Source of the DNA: Leptospira sp.
GTDB lineage: Bacteria; Spirochaetota; Leptospiria; Leptospirales; Leptospiraceae
Reading direction: 5' to 3'
Assembly (NCBI GenBank): GCA_009991425.1
Contig: JAACWH010000046.1
Coordinates: 1 to 64,000 of the forward strand
Length of the DNA stretch: 64,000 nt
Part shown: positions 45,691-54,991 of the stretch, in pieces
Layout: every line of letters begins with the position of its first letter
Numbering within the stretch: the first letter of the stretch is position 1
Translations under genes and position numbers: made by a program
Notes under the pieces: model-generated
What the model saw: only the letters and a program-made list of their open reading frames with translations
Database searches by the model: none
Told to the model about the DNA's origin: nothing

Positions 45691-46815
45691 ATGACTCAAT
45701 TGAGAGATTTAAAACCTCGAATTTGGAAAAGTGTTACTGAAAAGGAATTAATTGATAAATTAATTATTGAGAAGTTTTCCAAAGAAGCGGGTATTATCAA
45801 AGCGAAAGATAATTCTAGACCTCGTGCAAAATTTATTTCAAAGAAACCTAATGGTCTATATGTTATTAAACTAGATGCTAACTTAGATATTGAAGATCCA
45901 TCGGCTTCTATTTATACAACTAAAGAAAAACAAATTGAACTTAATTTCAAAATCGTCCAAGCAAAAGATGACTTACTTCTCATTGATCCAATTTCGATTC
46001 ACATAGCAGAACACGACCGACGTAGCAAGAGAATTACTGATTTATTAGGAAAGGTTACGGGTGGTAACTTTCTTATTACCAAGGAAAATTTAGATGAGAG
46101 TAAAATCTTTGGAGTTTCATCATTGGTATTAATCCAGGATATCCATAAAAGACTGCTGCATGATTTTCCTAATTCAAAGATAATTCTAGCAAGCCAAACA
46201 TCACTTAGCGATGAGGTTGAATCTACTTTTCGAAACAAAAAGCCAATTTTTATCACTGATACAAAATCAATGACTTCTTTGGATTCTGAAGGTATTCATG
46301 ACCTCAAAGATGAATATGAAGAAGAAATGGTATTAGAAGATAAGATTGCAGAATTCAAAAGTAAAAAAATATCCTCCTTTGTCATTTATCCAATTATAAT
46401 TCCTTTTGGACCGAATCGCCCTTTCGCATTTTTAACTCTGGAAAATGATGTCGGTTCTATTCCCGAATCAATTCTTGGATTATATAAAGAAGTTGAATCT
46501 ACATTTATGGCAAGAATCATGGATTCTAATACATATACTGTTGATGTAAAACAAAATATTATTAATGCATCCTTGCAGGGCTTGGCAATAGAAGTGAATG
46601 ATCCGAGAATTCGGAATGCAATTTCTGTGAAACCAGTGCTTACATTGGATTTGAATTTTAAAATGCAAGCGCCTATTCGGATTGCATTAGAAGTTCGGCA
46701 TATTTTTAACGCTGGTGAATATGATATTATAGGCTGTGAAATTGTTGGGTTTAGTGGAGATCCTGAAGGCCTTAAGAAGTATAAGTCTTATTTAGAATTT
46801 ATTCAAACGATTTAA
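45691..46815 (+). CDS. PilZ-type c-di-GMP-binding candidate with GAF-like insert (DUF1577-like)
   Basis: 374 residues. An N-terminal beta domain (1-105) resembles the YcgR-type flagellar brake. RxxxR (R110-R114, in HDRRSKR) follows. A GAF-like segment (about 135-275) comes next, then NASLQG at 292-297, matching [D/N]xSxxG, and a C-terminal beta barrel. RxxxR and [D/N]xSxxG are the two c-di-GMP contact motifs of PilZ domains, but here they are about 180 residues apart instead of about 30. A paralogue with the same layout is at 61181-62359. I believe this is the Leptospira DUF1577 family, from memory. It is cytoplasmic and lies 41 bases upstream of hisS. Confidence 0.65.
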   Translation: MTQLRDLKPRIWKSVTEKELIDKLIIEKFSKEAGIIKAKDNSRPRAKFISKKPNGLYVIKLDANLDIEDPSASIYTTKEKQIELNFKIVQAKDDLLLIDPISIHIAEHDRRSKRITDLLGKVTGGNFLITKENLDESKIFGVSSLVLIQDIHKRLLHDFPNSKIILASQTSLSDEVESTFRNKKPIFITDTKSMTSLDSEGIHDLKDEYEEEMVLEDKIAEFKSKKISSFVIYPIIIPFGPNRPFAFLTLENDVGSIPESILGLYKEVESTFMARIMDSNTYTVDVKQNIINASLQGLAIEVNDPRIRNAISVKPVLTLDLNFKMQAPIRIALEVRHIFNAGEYDIIGCEIVGFSGDPEGLKKYKSYLEFIQTI

Positions 46816-46851
46816 TTCGGTGAACCACACTATCCGAATTATCGGATGGTG
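46815..46851 (+). promoter_or_regulatory. RNA hairpin just before hisS, with a competing pairing
   Basis: CACTATCCGA (46828-46837) pairs with TCGGATGGTG (46842-46851) around a 4-base loop, ending five bases before the hisS GTG. It would cover the GGATGG region, the only Shine-Dalgarno-like sequence there. ATTCGG (46815-46820) can pair instead with CCGAAT (46834-46839), which would open the hairpin. Two exclusive structures suggest translation control, though chance is possible in a short gap. Confidence 0.4.
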
Positions 46852-46856
46852 ACTGA

Positions 46857-48185
46857 GTGAAAGAAAAAACTGAAAAATTAACTACTGCTGGATACAAAGG
46901 AACTCGTGATTTTTATCCTGAGCTTATGCGTATTCGGAATTATATATTCAATGTAATGCGATCGGTTGTTGAATCATATGGGTACGAAGAATACGATGGT
47001 CCGATGATTGAATCCTTAGATTTGTATAGAGCTAAGACAGGCGAAGAAATCGTAGGTAAGCAAATCTATGATTTCATAGACAAAGGCGGACGTGAAGTTG
47101 CAATCCGTCCAGAGATGACTCCAACGCTGGCTCGTATGGTTGCAGGCAAACTCAGGGAACTTCCAAGACCTATACGATGGTTTTCCTTTCCTAATCTCTG
47201 GAGATACGAACAACCTGGACATGGTAGACTTAGAGAACATTGGCAATTGAATGTGGACATCTTTGGTGTTGATTCTAACTCGGCAGAACTGGAAATACTT
47301 AAACTAGCTTGTGATATTTTGATTGCATTTGGCGCAGATAAATCCATGTTCCAAGTCAAAATTTCTCATCGAAAGATTCTTGATGGCTTCTTCCAAGGAA
47401 TGAATTTAGATCCTTCTAAATCACAAGAAGTTTCAAAAATCTTGGACAAAAAGAACAAGATCACACAAGAAGAATATATAGCCGAAATCCAGAAGACAAT
47501 TCCAAAGGTTCCCAATGCTGATAAGAGTATTGATGCATTCTTAAACTCTGATTTGGATTCCTTGGATAAAATTCCTGGCTTATCAGCAGAGTTAATTGCT
47601 GAGATTAAAGATTTCTTCGCTAAGATAGAGAAAATCGGTCTTGGAGATATTGTTCAATTTGATCCATCTATTATTAGAGGGTTCGATTATTATACGGGAT
47701 ATATTTTCGAGATTTATGATTCTTCACCTAAGAACAAACGTTCCTTATACGGTGGTGGACGTTATGATAATTTGATTGGTTTATTCACCAATGATGCTGT
47801 TTCTGGAACAGGGTTTGGATTAGGGGATGTCACTCTTCAAAATTTTCTGGAGACGCATGATCTCCTTCCCATATTAGGCCGAGAAGATATTATTTGCATA
47901 CCTATACTTTCAGAAGAAATTTCTACTGATATTTTTTTAATAGCAGATGAAATTAGAAAGGTTGGTTTAAAATGTGAGATGTTTCTCAATCCAGATCAGA
48001 AATTTGGAAAGCAAATTTCTTTAGCAGAGAAAAAGGGATTCAAGCATATTTTAATCTGTGGGCCAGATGAACTAACTAAGGGAATTGTTTCCTTAAAAAA
48101 TCTTGAATTACGATCACAAATTGAAATCCAAAGATCAGAGTTGGTTTCTACTTTGTTAAATGAATTCTCTGGAAAGAAAATTTGA
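46857..48185 (+). CDS. hisS: Histidine-tRNA ligase
   Basis: 442-residue class II synthetase that charges tRNA-His. Motif 1 region GTRDFYPE is at the N-terminus; motif 2 has RWFSFPNLWRYEQPGHGRLREHWQL; the histidine-specific segments RGFDYYTGYIFE and GGGRYDNLIGLF precede the C-terminal anticodon domain. The start is GTG at 46857 because ATG just upstream meets a stop. A hairpin sits over the likely ribosome-binding site. It overlaps the PAP2 gene by 4 bases. Confidence 0.95.
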   Translation: MKEKTEKLTTAGYKGTRDFYPELMRIRNYIFNVMRSVVESYGYEEYDGPMIESLDLYRAKTGEEIVGKQIYDFIDKGGREVAIRPEMTPTLARMVAGKLRELPRPIRWFSFPNLWRYEQPGHGRLREHWQLNVDIFGVDSNSAELEILKLACDILIAFGADKSMFQVKISHRKILDGFFQGMNLDPSKSQEVSKILDKKNKITQEEYIAEIQKTIPKVPNADKSIDAFLNSDLDSLDKIPGLSAELIAEIKDFFAKIEKIGLGDIVQFDPSIIRGFDYYTGYIFEIYDSSPKNKRSLYGGGRYDNLIGLFTNDAVSGTGFGLGDVTLQNFLETHDLLPILGREDIICIPILSEEISTDIFLIADEIRKVGLKCEMFLNPDQKFGKQISLAEKKGFKHILICGPDELTKGIVSLKNLELRSQIEIQRSELVSTLLNEFSGKKI

Positions 48186-48718
48186 AATTAGATTTTACAA
48201 TCTCTCATTGGATTAAAAATAATTTTCCAACGGAAACTCTTCGTAGAATCTTAGGCAGATGGAATAGGGGTGAGGTATTTTTAATAATTTTACTTCCCAT
48301 TCTATATTTTGCAGATGGGTTTAGGCCTTTTTGGCCTGCATTAATTTACATTGCAATTGTAGCATTTTTAAATGATCGTTTTGTACTCTTTCTTAAGAAG
48401 GTAGTATCTAGAGGAAGACCACTTATTTCTGTAGCAGGAAAGTTAGATTCTAATCCAGATATGAAGCATTCATTTCCTTCGGCACATTCAGCAAATTCTA
48501 TGGTTGTTGTAATTGTTTTGGTATTTGCTTTCCAGTTGCCAGCGTGGATTTTTATTTTCACATTTCTCGCCGGACTTGGTAGGCTCTTAAGTCTGCATCA
48601 TTTTTTAAGTGATCTTATCGGTGGATGGATTGTTGGTTTTGTTGTAGGATTGCTAGCAGTAGTATTTTGGAATTTTCTAGTAACTCAAGATTTTTTTATT
48701 AATACTTTTCTTACGTAA
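48182..48718 (+). CDS. PAP2-family membrane phosphatase
   Basis: 178 residues with five or six hydrophobic helices. The three PAP2 motifs are visible: KKVVSRGRP (KxxxxxxRP), PSAHSANS (PSGH variant) and RLLSLHHFLSDLIGG (SRxxxxxHxxxD variant). Members remove phosphate from lipid phosphates such as phosphatidate or undecaprenyl pyrophosphate, with catalysis on the outer face of the inner membrane. The start is TTG overlapping the hisS stop. The 3' end overlaps the convergent deacetylase gene by 42 bases. Confidence 0.85.
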   Translation: MKLDFTISHWIKNNFPTETLRRILGRWNRGEVFLIILLPILYFADGFRPFWPALIYIAIVAFLNDRFVLFLKKVVSRGRPLISVAGKLDSNPDMKHSFPSAHSANSMVVVIVLVFAFQLPAWIFIFTFLAGLGRLLSLHHFLSDLIGGWIVGFVVGLLAVVFWNFLVTQDFFINTFLT

Positions 48719-49642
48719 CAATCCGAGACTTGATTTAGGTATAGTGATTGTAGATGGATTGCCATCACTTACAAATGCAATTCCAGGTTTTTGAATTTCA
48801 ACTAACATTCTTTTTATTCCAGCTTCATTTGCATGTATCCTTCGAATATGCATAGCATCAAAATCTTTGTGTTCAGGAACGAAGCTAAACCTATTCGAAT
48901 AATCAAAGATATTAATATTTTTATAGCTTTGACCTTTGTAACTTCCCTTTAGCAATCTTGGGCGCTCAGATTCATTTGGATAAATTCCAAACGGAAGAGC
49001 CAAAGAAGTCATTTTGTGATTCGGAAGAAATTTTTGTACAAATTGTTCGCATTGAACAATTTGTTCTTCTATTTTCGATGAGTATTTTTTTAGATTCGCA
49101 TGCCAGAGAGTATGATTTTCAATATCATAACCATTTGCGAGTAGATAATCTAGCTTTGCTTTCTTAAATTCTTTTTGACCAAATAAATCATTGGGACTTT
49201 TTGCACCTGGTGTTACAAAGAATACACCCTTGGGTTTAAAATAAGGGTATTTTTTCTTAAGACTTTCTATGATACCTATCCCGGATGTTGGAAGAATTTT
49301 GCCATTCTTGTCCATCTCAAATTGAGATATGGAAGAATCATCAAAGGTAAGTAGGATAGGAATACTACCTTTCGGTGCTTGGATATTGCCAGAAGTGAAC
49401 TCATCTAGGCTAAGAAAATGAAATTTATTTTCTATAAAATAAATTAGATCCTTTCGAAATCCTTCTCTAGAACGGGAATATTCTGTATCAGTTTCACCTA
49501 TCTTGTGGTAGGTGATGATTGGAATTTTACCTAATTCATTAATAGGTAAATTAGAAATAGGTTTTGCCTGAGCATAAATGGGAAGACTTATGCTCAGTAA
49601 AATTAATAGTCTTCTAAATTTAAAATTAACCAGCGAGTGCAT
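48677..49642 (-). CDS. Polysaccharide deacetylase (NodB-type) family protein
   Basis: 321 residues with a signal peptide (about 1-27, RRLLILLSISLPIYAQA). The carbohydrate esterase 4 motifs are PILLTFDDSS (motif 1, Asp-Asp), HTLWH (motif 2) and a later LALPFG. Such enzymes deacetylate N-acetyl-sugars in envelope polysaccharides or peptidoglycan. The first motif has FDDSSIS, an accepted variant. It is the last gene of the long minus-strand operon; its start overlaps the pntA-type gene by 17 bases and its end overlaps the PAP2 gene. Confidence 0.82.
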   Translation of the reverse strand: MHSLVNFKFRRLLILLSISLPIYAQAKPISNLPINELGKIPIITYHKIGETDTEYSRSREGFRKDLIYFIENKFHFLSLDEFTSGNIQAPKGSIPILLTFDDSSISQFEMDKNGKILPTSGIGIIESLKKKYPYFKPKGVFFVTPGAKSPNDLFGQKEFKKAKLDYLLANGYDIENHTLWHANLKKYSSKIEEQIVQCEQFVQKFLPNHKMTSLALPFGIYPNESERPRLLKGSYKGQSYKNINIFDYSNRFSFVPEHKDFDAMHIRRIHANEAGIKRMLVEIQKPGIAFVSDGNPSTITIPKSSLGLLRKKSINKKILSY

Positions 49643-50750
49643 CCAAGGTAGGTTTGTGGCGGATTTCAGAATTATGAGCTATGCAAGTTCCAGCTATTAC
49701 CTCATCTTCAAAATTTAGATTCACTTGGTTCTCTACCATCAATAGCTTCAAGAAATTAAAGATATTTTTGGCAAACATTTTGCTAGCATCGGATGGCATA
49801 GTTGACGGAAGATTGGAATTTCCTATGATACTCACACCTTTATGAATTACTGTTTCATTGTCTTTAGTAAGCTCTGTATTTCCGCCCATGATGGAAGCTA
49901 AATCTATTATTACAGAACCAGGTCTCATTTCATCTATCATTGCTTTGGTGATAAGAATAGGAGCTTTCTTCCCTGGGATAAGAGCAGTAGTTATAATAAT
50001 ATCAGCCTTTGTTGCAAATTTGTGAATTGCCTCTGCTTGGCGCTTCTTGTAGTCATCGGATTGTTCTACAGCATATCCGCCTGCAGAGCTCGCATCAGCT
50101 GCACCTTCGACTTCGACAAATTTTGCACCAAGACTCATTACCTGCTCTTTCACTTCTGGACGAGTATCGAATACATCAACAACTGCACCCAGTCTTCTTG
50201 CCGTAGCGATCCCTTGCAATCCCGCAACACCAGCACCAATTATTAGTACTCGAGATGGAGTTATTGTTCCTGCAGCAGTAGTAAGCATTGGGAAAAATCG
50301 ACTAGTATGAGTTGCAGCTGTTAGTACGGCTTTGTAACCAGCTACTGTTGCTTGTGAAGATAGAACATCCATAGACTGAGCACGTGTTATACGAGGAATA
50401 GTATCTAAGCTATAGAGAGTAAGTCCTTGGTCATTTAATTTTTTAACTTTGTCTTTATTATAAACTGGCTGGAAAAGAGCCATTACAGATTGACCTTTTG
50501 TCAACTTCTCAGTAACGGATTCATGAGGAAAATGGATACATGTAATAAGATCTGAATTCTGAAGAATGTCTTCTCGTTTAGCAACTTTTGCGCCAGCTGC
50601 TTCATATTCTTTATCATTATGAAATGCCTTATCGCCTGCACCTGTTTCAATGCTAACTTCCACACCAATTTTCTTTAAGGCATCAATCATATCAGGAGTG
50701 ATGGACACTCTGTTCTCATTACTTTCTTCTTTTATTATTCCTAATTTCAT
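49626..50750 (-). CDS. pntA: NAD(P) transhydrogenase alpha subunit, NAD(H)-binding domain I only
   Basis: 374 residues matching domain I (PntAA) of proton-translocating transhydrogenase: IKEESNENRVSITPD at the N-terminus, RITRAQSMDVLSSQATVAGYKAV, the Rossmann GAGVAGLQGIATA and FDTRPEVKEQVMSLGAKF. Domain I binds NADH and normally works with PntAB and PntB membrane/NADPH subunits; neither is in the window, and the neighbours are envelope-sugar genes. It could still assemble with subunits encoded elsewhere. The sequence is unlike alanine dehydrogenase at the RPEVKEQ motif. It is 7 bases from the preceding decarboxylase gene. Confidence 0.88.
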   Translation of the reverse strand: MKLGIIKEESNENRVSITPDMIDALKKIGVEVSIETGAGDKAFHNDKEYEAAGAKVAKREDILQNSDLITCIHFPHESVTEKLTKGQSVMALFQPVYNKDKVKKLNDQGLTLYSLDTIPRITRAQSMDVLSSQATVAGYKAVLTAATHTSRFFPMLTTAAGTITPSRVLIIGAGVAGLQGIATARRLGAVVDVFDTRPEVKEQVMSLGAKFVEVEGAADASSAGGYAVEQSDDYKKRQAEAIHKFATKADIIITTALIPGKKAPILITKAMIDEMRPGSVIIDLASIMGGNTELTKDNETVIHKGVSIIGNSNLPSTMPSDASKMFAKNIFNFLKLLMVENQVNLNFEDEVIAGTCIAHNSEIRHKPTLDALAG

Positions 50751-50757
50751 AATAATC

Positions 50758-51699
50758 CTACTTTTCGTTTATAGCTTTTTTAAAATATTCAATAGTTTTC
50801 AACAAACCTTCTTCTAAAGGAACTGTATGCTTGAAATTTAATTCTTTCTTAGCGAGCGTTAAATCAGGTTTACGTCGAGTAGGATCATCGGAAGGTAGAT
50901 CCTTGTAAATGATTTTAGATGCAGATTTTGTGAGGCTTACTACTTTTTCAGCCAATTCTTTAACAGTAAACTCTCCATCATTTCCTAGATTTACTGGGCC
51001 AATAAAATTATCTTTATTCATCATCGAGATAATTCCTTGAACTAAATCATCTACATAACAAAAGGATCGAGTCTGAGAACCATCACCATAAATAGTTATA
51101 TCATTACCTTGAAGAGCTTGAACTATAAAATTACTTACGACTCTGCCATCGTCGGCTAGCATATTTGGTCCATAAGTGTTGAAAATTCGTATAACACGAA
51201 TTTCGACATTATGATTTCTGTGGTAATCGAAACAAAGTGTTTCAGCAACCCTTTTTCCTTCATCATAGCAGGAACGAATACCTATCGTATTTACATTGCC
51301 CCAGTAAGTTTCTTTCTGTGGATGTTCTAAAGGATTACCATAAACTTCACTAGTGGAGGCTTGCAGAATTCTAGCATTTACACGTTTAGCAAGACCAAGC
51401 ATATTCAAAGTCCCCATCACATTGGTCTTAATGGTTTTGATTGCATTGGATTGGTAGTGAACTGGAGAAGCAGGGCAAGCCATATTGTAAACTTGATCAA
51501 CTTCTAATTTAATAGGATCAACTATGTCGTGACGAATGAATTCGAAATTTTCAAAATCATGTAAGTGAGAGATATTTTTCTTTCTGCCTGTATGAAGGTT
51601 ATCAAGACAGATAATTTGGTTGCCTTCTTTCAAAAGACGCTCACATAAATGAGAACCGATAAATCCAGCTCCCCCAGTTATTAAAATTCTTTTACCCAT
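50758..51699 (-). CDS. UDP-glucuronate decarboxylase (UDP-xylose synthase type)
   Basis: 313-residue extended SDR enzyme. [17 protein letters not shown] binds [18 protein letters not shown] and the YDEGKR catalytic Tyr-x3-Lys are typical of UXS, and [14 protein letters not shown] follows. It converts UDP-glucuronate to UDP-xylose (through UDP-4-keto-xylose) for LPS or other surface sugars. The residues fit UXS better than UDP-glucose epimerase or dTDP-glucose dehydratase. It lies inside the minus-strand operon. Confidence 0.85.
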   Translation of the reverse strand: MGKRILITGGAGFIGSHLCERLLKEGNQIICLDNLHTGRKKNISHLHDFENFEFIRHDIVDPIKLEVDQVYNMACPASPVHYQSNAIKTIKTNVMGTLNMLGLAKRVNARILQASTSEVYGNPLEHPQKETYWGNVNTIGIRSCYDEGKRVAETLCFDYHRNHNVEIRVIRIFNTYGPNMLADDGRVVSNFIVQALQGNDITIYGDGSQTRSFCYVDDLVQGIISMMNKDNFIGPVNLGNDGEFTVKELAEKVVSLTKSASKIIYKDLPSDDPTRRKPDLTLAKKELNFKHTVPLEEGLLKTIEYFKKAINEK

Positions 51700-51705
51700 A
51701 TGCTT

Positions 51706-52602
51706 CTAGGACATTTCAGAATCTTTCTGAATTCCGTCCACCAATTCTCCAGAGAGTGGTCTACCATTCAAATCTAAGCCTTTTGAGAGGAACCAGTCAA
51801 TAACTTCTGGAGTTAATTCTCCTGGAAACATTTCCTGAAAGTCATCTGGCATTATAGAATTAGAATGATTCATGTCTGTGCCAAAATGTTCTTGATCTGA
51901 ATGATATATTCCTCGCTTAACATAAGTATAGATGAAACCAATTCCCATCATTGACCAAGTTATTGCTATTAAGTAACCCAATATTAAAACAGAAGGAGGG
52001 GGTGTAGTATGTTGTGAACTGTTATAGCCTGTTAACCAATAAGCCAAGATTCCAGCATCTGTTTGATGTATTGAATCTGTAAAATCTGAAAGATCATATA
52101 TACTATAAAGAGAAAAGGTAGTTCCTAAAAATACTAGAAAGATCGAAGAAATTTGCTGCCCTAAAAACGCTGCAAAAAGTATCGCGATCGACCAAGCTAT
52201 TCCAACAGTATAAGTAAACTCTCCTACATTTGCATATTTTAATGTGATAAGAAATACAATGATTCCGAAAATGATCAGAGTAGATTTTGTATTAACTCCA
52301 ACTAAGCCACGATAAAGAAGAACAGCTCCTATTAAGGCTGTACCTAAATATCCAGCTGATACAACAAAAAGAAAAGAACCTCGTACAGCAGAAGGTATTG
52401 CAACAGTTTGACCAGATTGATTTCCATGTATGGTTATATTTCTTACTTCTCCCCCAGTTAGTAAGGCAGCTATAGCATGGCAAATCTCATGAACGAGAAC
52501 AACAAATTCTTTTGTATAATTCATAAAGGGATGATCCCAAAATGAAATGAAGCTCAAGATTATGGAGAGAAAGATAGTAAAATAAAATGTTCTTGTCGAC
52601 AT
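51706..52602 (-). CDS. M50-like membrane metallopeptidase
   Basis: 298 residues with six or seven hydrophobic helices. VHEICHAIAALLTGGE has the HExxH zinc motif (HEICH) placed within the second helix as in M50B-like proteins. The second M50 motif (NxxPxPxxDG) is not clear, so peptidase activity is probable rather than certain. The C-terminal 60 residues are soluble and acidic (QEMFPGELTPEVIDWF). It follows the active PP2C gene by 25 bases, so it could release a membrane-held regulator of that pathway (inference). Confidence 0.7.
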   Translation of the reverse strand: MSTRTFYFTIFLSIILSFISFWDHPFMNYTKEFVVLVHEICHAIAALLTGGEVRNITIHGNQSGQTVAIPSAVRGSFLFVVSAGYLGTALIGAVLLYRGLVGVNTKSTLIIFGIIVFLITLKYANVGEFTYTVGIAWSIAILFAAFLGQQISSIFLVFLGTTFSLYSIYDLSDFTDSIHQTDAGILAYWLTGYNSSQHTTPPPSVLILGYLIAITWSMMGIGFIYTYVKRGIYHSDQEHFGTDMNHSNSIMPDDFQEMFPGELTPEVIDWFLSKGLDLNGRPLSGELVDGIQKDSEMS

Positions 52603-52627
52603 CTAGTTTATTATCGGAGTATTTTAA

Positions 52628-54991
52628 TTAAGAGAATAGTTTTATTGCTATGAAACTTGAATCATCTGAAAGATCTTTTCCCTTTCTGTATAGGTCTAGT
52701 TTTTCTTGTAAAAGCAGAGGAAGTTCTGATGCACTCAAAGAAGGATTCATTTTTAAAAATTCATTTAAAGAATCTTCTCCAAACATGGAATCTGATTCTC
52801 CAAATGTTTCTGTAACTCCATCTGAATATAAAATGAGTTTCTGGCTTGGAAGAATCTTTAATTCTTGTATTAGATATTCTGTTGATAAAATTCCTAATAC
52901 TCTTTGCGTCTTAGAATAGAATTCCATGTTTCCATTATTTTCCAATAGTATTAGATTTGGATGACCGGCATTTATAAATTGAAATTGACCCGTAGAAATA
53001 TCCAGAATTCCTCCTAGTAAGGTCATAAATTCATTTCCGCCATACTTCATCATAAGGAAATTATTTATCTGAAGAAAAATAGTTTCTAAGCTAGCGGAGC
53101 TATCAAGTAGTTCACGAATGATTGATTTAATAGCCGTTACGATGTACCCTGTTCCGAGTCCATGACCAGAAACATCACCTAAAAAAATTGCAATTTTATC
53201 ATGACTTAAATTAATGATATCCATATAATCTCCACTAATCTCTACTGCAGGAATAGAAAAGTATCCAATTTCGATTTTATCAGACACAGGCTGGTCAACT
53301 AAATTCAAAGTGTGATCTAATATAGAAGCGAGTTGTAGTTTTTTTTGGATTTTCTTTTTCTCAATTTCATCAGCTAAAAGAGTATAATTGTCTAAAAGCA
53401 TCGATGTCAATCTCGAGACCTCTCGAATATATCTTAGCTCACCTAAACTAAAATTCTGCTTATCAATTTTTTCACCTATTAAAAGTATAGCTTTGTTCCG
53501 TCTTTTTTGGTTAGAGTCTCGGATAGGAAATGCAATTTGAACTTCCATATCAGTTAAGTAGTTGTATAATTTTTCTCTTAAGCCAACTCCATATGCTAGG
53601 TGAGCAGTAACTGTGACTTCTTTAGATTTTTGAAAATAATTCCAGATATCTGAATTGGATGAAATTCTTGTAAAATTAATATTTCTTAGATCAACATTAG
53701 GGAATTGGTCACCTGGAATCAATATGGTAATTTGTGTAACATTCATAGTCTCTAGCATAGATCTATTGATTGTGGAGACCACAGATTTGACTGAAATAGG
53801 TGATGTAATTAAAAGGTTGATCCGATCTAAACTAATTGATAAATGAGGGTTTTTAATAAAGCTCCAATAGTTTACAAAAACACGAAAGGAATTCCTTAAA
53901 GGCAGAAGATAAAAGATTATTATGAATAGGAAAAAGAAATTAAAATATCTCGAATCAGAAAGAATTTGAAGAGATATATTTTTATTTAATATATAAACTA
54001 ATAAAGAATAACTTCCAACTACAGTTCCTACAAGTAGGATTGTTATTGCTGTAGGAGAGAAAAATATCTGCATAGGAACAAAGCTGTATTTATAGGTTCC
54101 ATAAATGAATGAAACTAGAAAAACTAGAAAGAAAATTAATATAAAATAACGATCCAATTGAAGTAAATTCAATGGATCGGAAAATAAAAATATAAGAGGA
54201 ACTAGAAGAATTATAAGTAGTGAAAAGATTAAAGATATTTTTCTTCTAGAGATATCATTTAAATTTTTATCACGAATTACATCCAAAAGATTCCATATTA
54301 TACATGTTATTGTTGAAATTAATATTAGTATTAATCCGACAGCAGCTATTTTTACCTGAATAACATAGTTCTCCGATTCTGTATGAACCATGAAACCCAT
54401 AATACAGGAAATAATAATCTGAGGAATCGTCCATTGAGTTGGAATCTCTTTGCCTCTAAATCTATAGGATAAATTCCAAAGCATAAAACCAATTATATAA
54501 AGTAAAAATACAAGAACTGAAAAATACTGTTCAAATGCCAAATATAGAAAATTGGTAAAGAGTAAGCCTGAGAGAGTAATAAAAAAAATAAATATATAGT
54601 TATCCCTTATGGAATAAAAAAATAAGACTGCTATGATAAATGAAATTAATGAGGAGATAAGATCTATGAAGAATAGTTTTGCTATTTTAATCTTATTTAT
54701 ATGCAAAAAGAAAAAATTTCCTATTTTTAATTTATTATTTTTATTATAAATTCTAACTTCATGTTCAGCAAAATTGAATTTTGAATTTAAGTCTTTCGCA
54801 TAACTTACATCTTCTATTGAAATTTTATGACCCCAATATTCTTTATAGTTAGGATTCACATTTACAATCTGGCCATTCGGGAAAAAATAAACTGGTAACC
54901 TATAAATATTATTTTGGCTACCGAGAAATACTGTGGTAAATATTAGAAAGAAAAATATTGAACTTGCAATAACAACTAATAAATTTCTCAT
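52628..54991 (-). CDS. Membrane GAF-PP2C/SpoIIE serine phosphatase (active)
   Basis: 787 residues. An N-terminal helix and periplasmic segment (about 25-110) lead into seven or so membrane helices (about 115-375). A GAF-like domain (about 387-530) and coiled linker follow, then a PP2C domain (about 560-787) with EISGDYMD (about D586), GDVSGHG (about D608), LYSDG and SDDSS. Key ligands are intact, so this is an active phosphatase by family rule. It overlaps the upstream degenerate PP2C gene by 4 bases, implying they act together. Confidence 0.85.
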   Translation of the reverse strand: MRNLLVVIASSIFFFLIFTTVFLGSQNNIYRLPVYFFPNGQIVNVNPNYKEYWGHKISIEDVSYAKDLNSKFNFAEHEVRIYNKNNKLKIGNFFFLHINKIKIAKLFFIDLISSLISFIIAVLFFYSIRDNYIFIFFITLSGLLFTNFLYLAFEQYFSVLVFLLYIIGFMLWNLSYRFRGKEIPTQWTIPQIIISCIMGFMVHTESENYVIQVKIAAVGLILILISTITCIIWNLLDVIRDKNLNDISRRKISLIFSLLIILLVPLIFLFSDPLNLLQLDRYFILIFFLVFLVSFIYGTYKYSFVPMQIFFSPTAITILLVGTVVGSYSLLVYILNKNISLQILSDSRYFNFFFLFIIIFYLLPLRNSFRVFVNYWSFIKNPHLSISLDRINLLITSPISVKSVVSTINRSMLETMNVTQITILIPGDQFPNVDLRNINFTRISSNSDIWNYFQKSKEVTVTAHLAYGVGLREKLYNYLTDMEVQIAFPIRDSNQKRRNKAILLIGEKIDKQNFSLGELRYIREVSRLTSMLLDNYTLLADEIEKKKIQKKLQLASILDHTLNLVDQPVSDKIEIGYFSIPAVEISGDYMDIINLSHDKIAIFLGDVSGHGLGTGYIVTAIKSIIRELLDSSASLETIFLQINNFLMMKYGGNEFMTLLGGILDISTGQFQFINAGHPNLILLENNGNMEFYSKTQRVLGILSTEYLIQELKILPSQKLILYSDGVTETFGESDSMFGEDSLNEFLKMNPSLSASELPLLLQEKLDLYRKGKDLSDDSSFIAIKLFS

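Noticed and set aside
46815..46857. T-box riboswitch before hisS
   Set aside because: The leader is about 40 bases, too short for specifier and antiterminator domains, and the conserved T-box sequence is absent. Only the small hairpins are reported.
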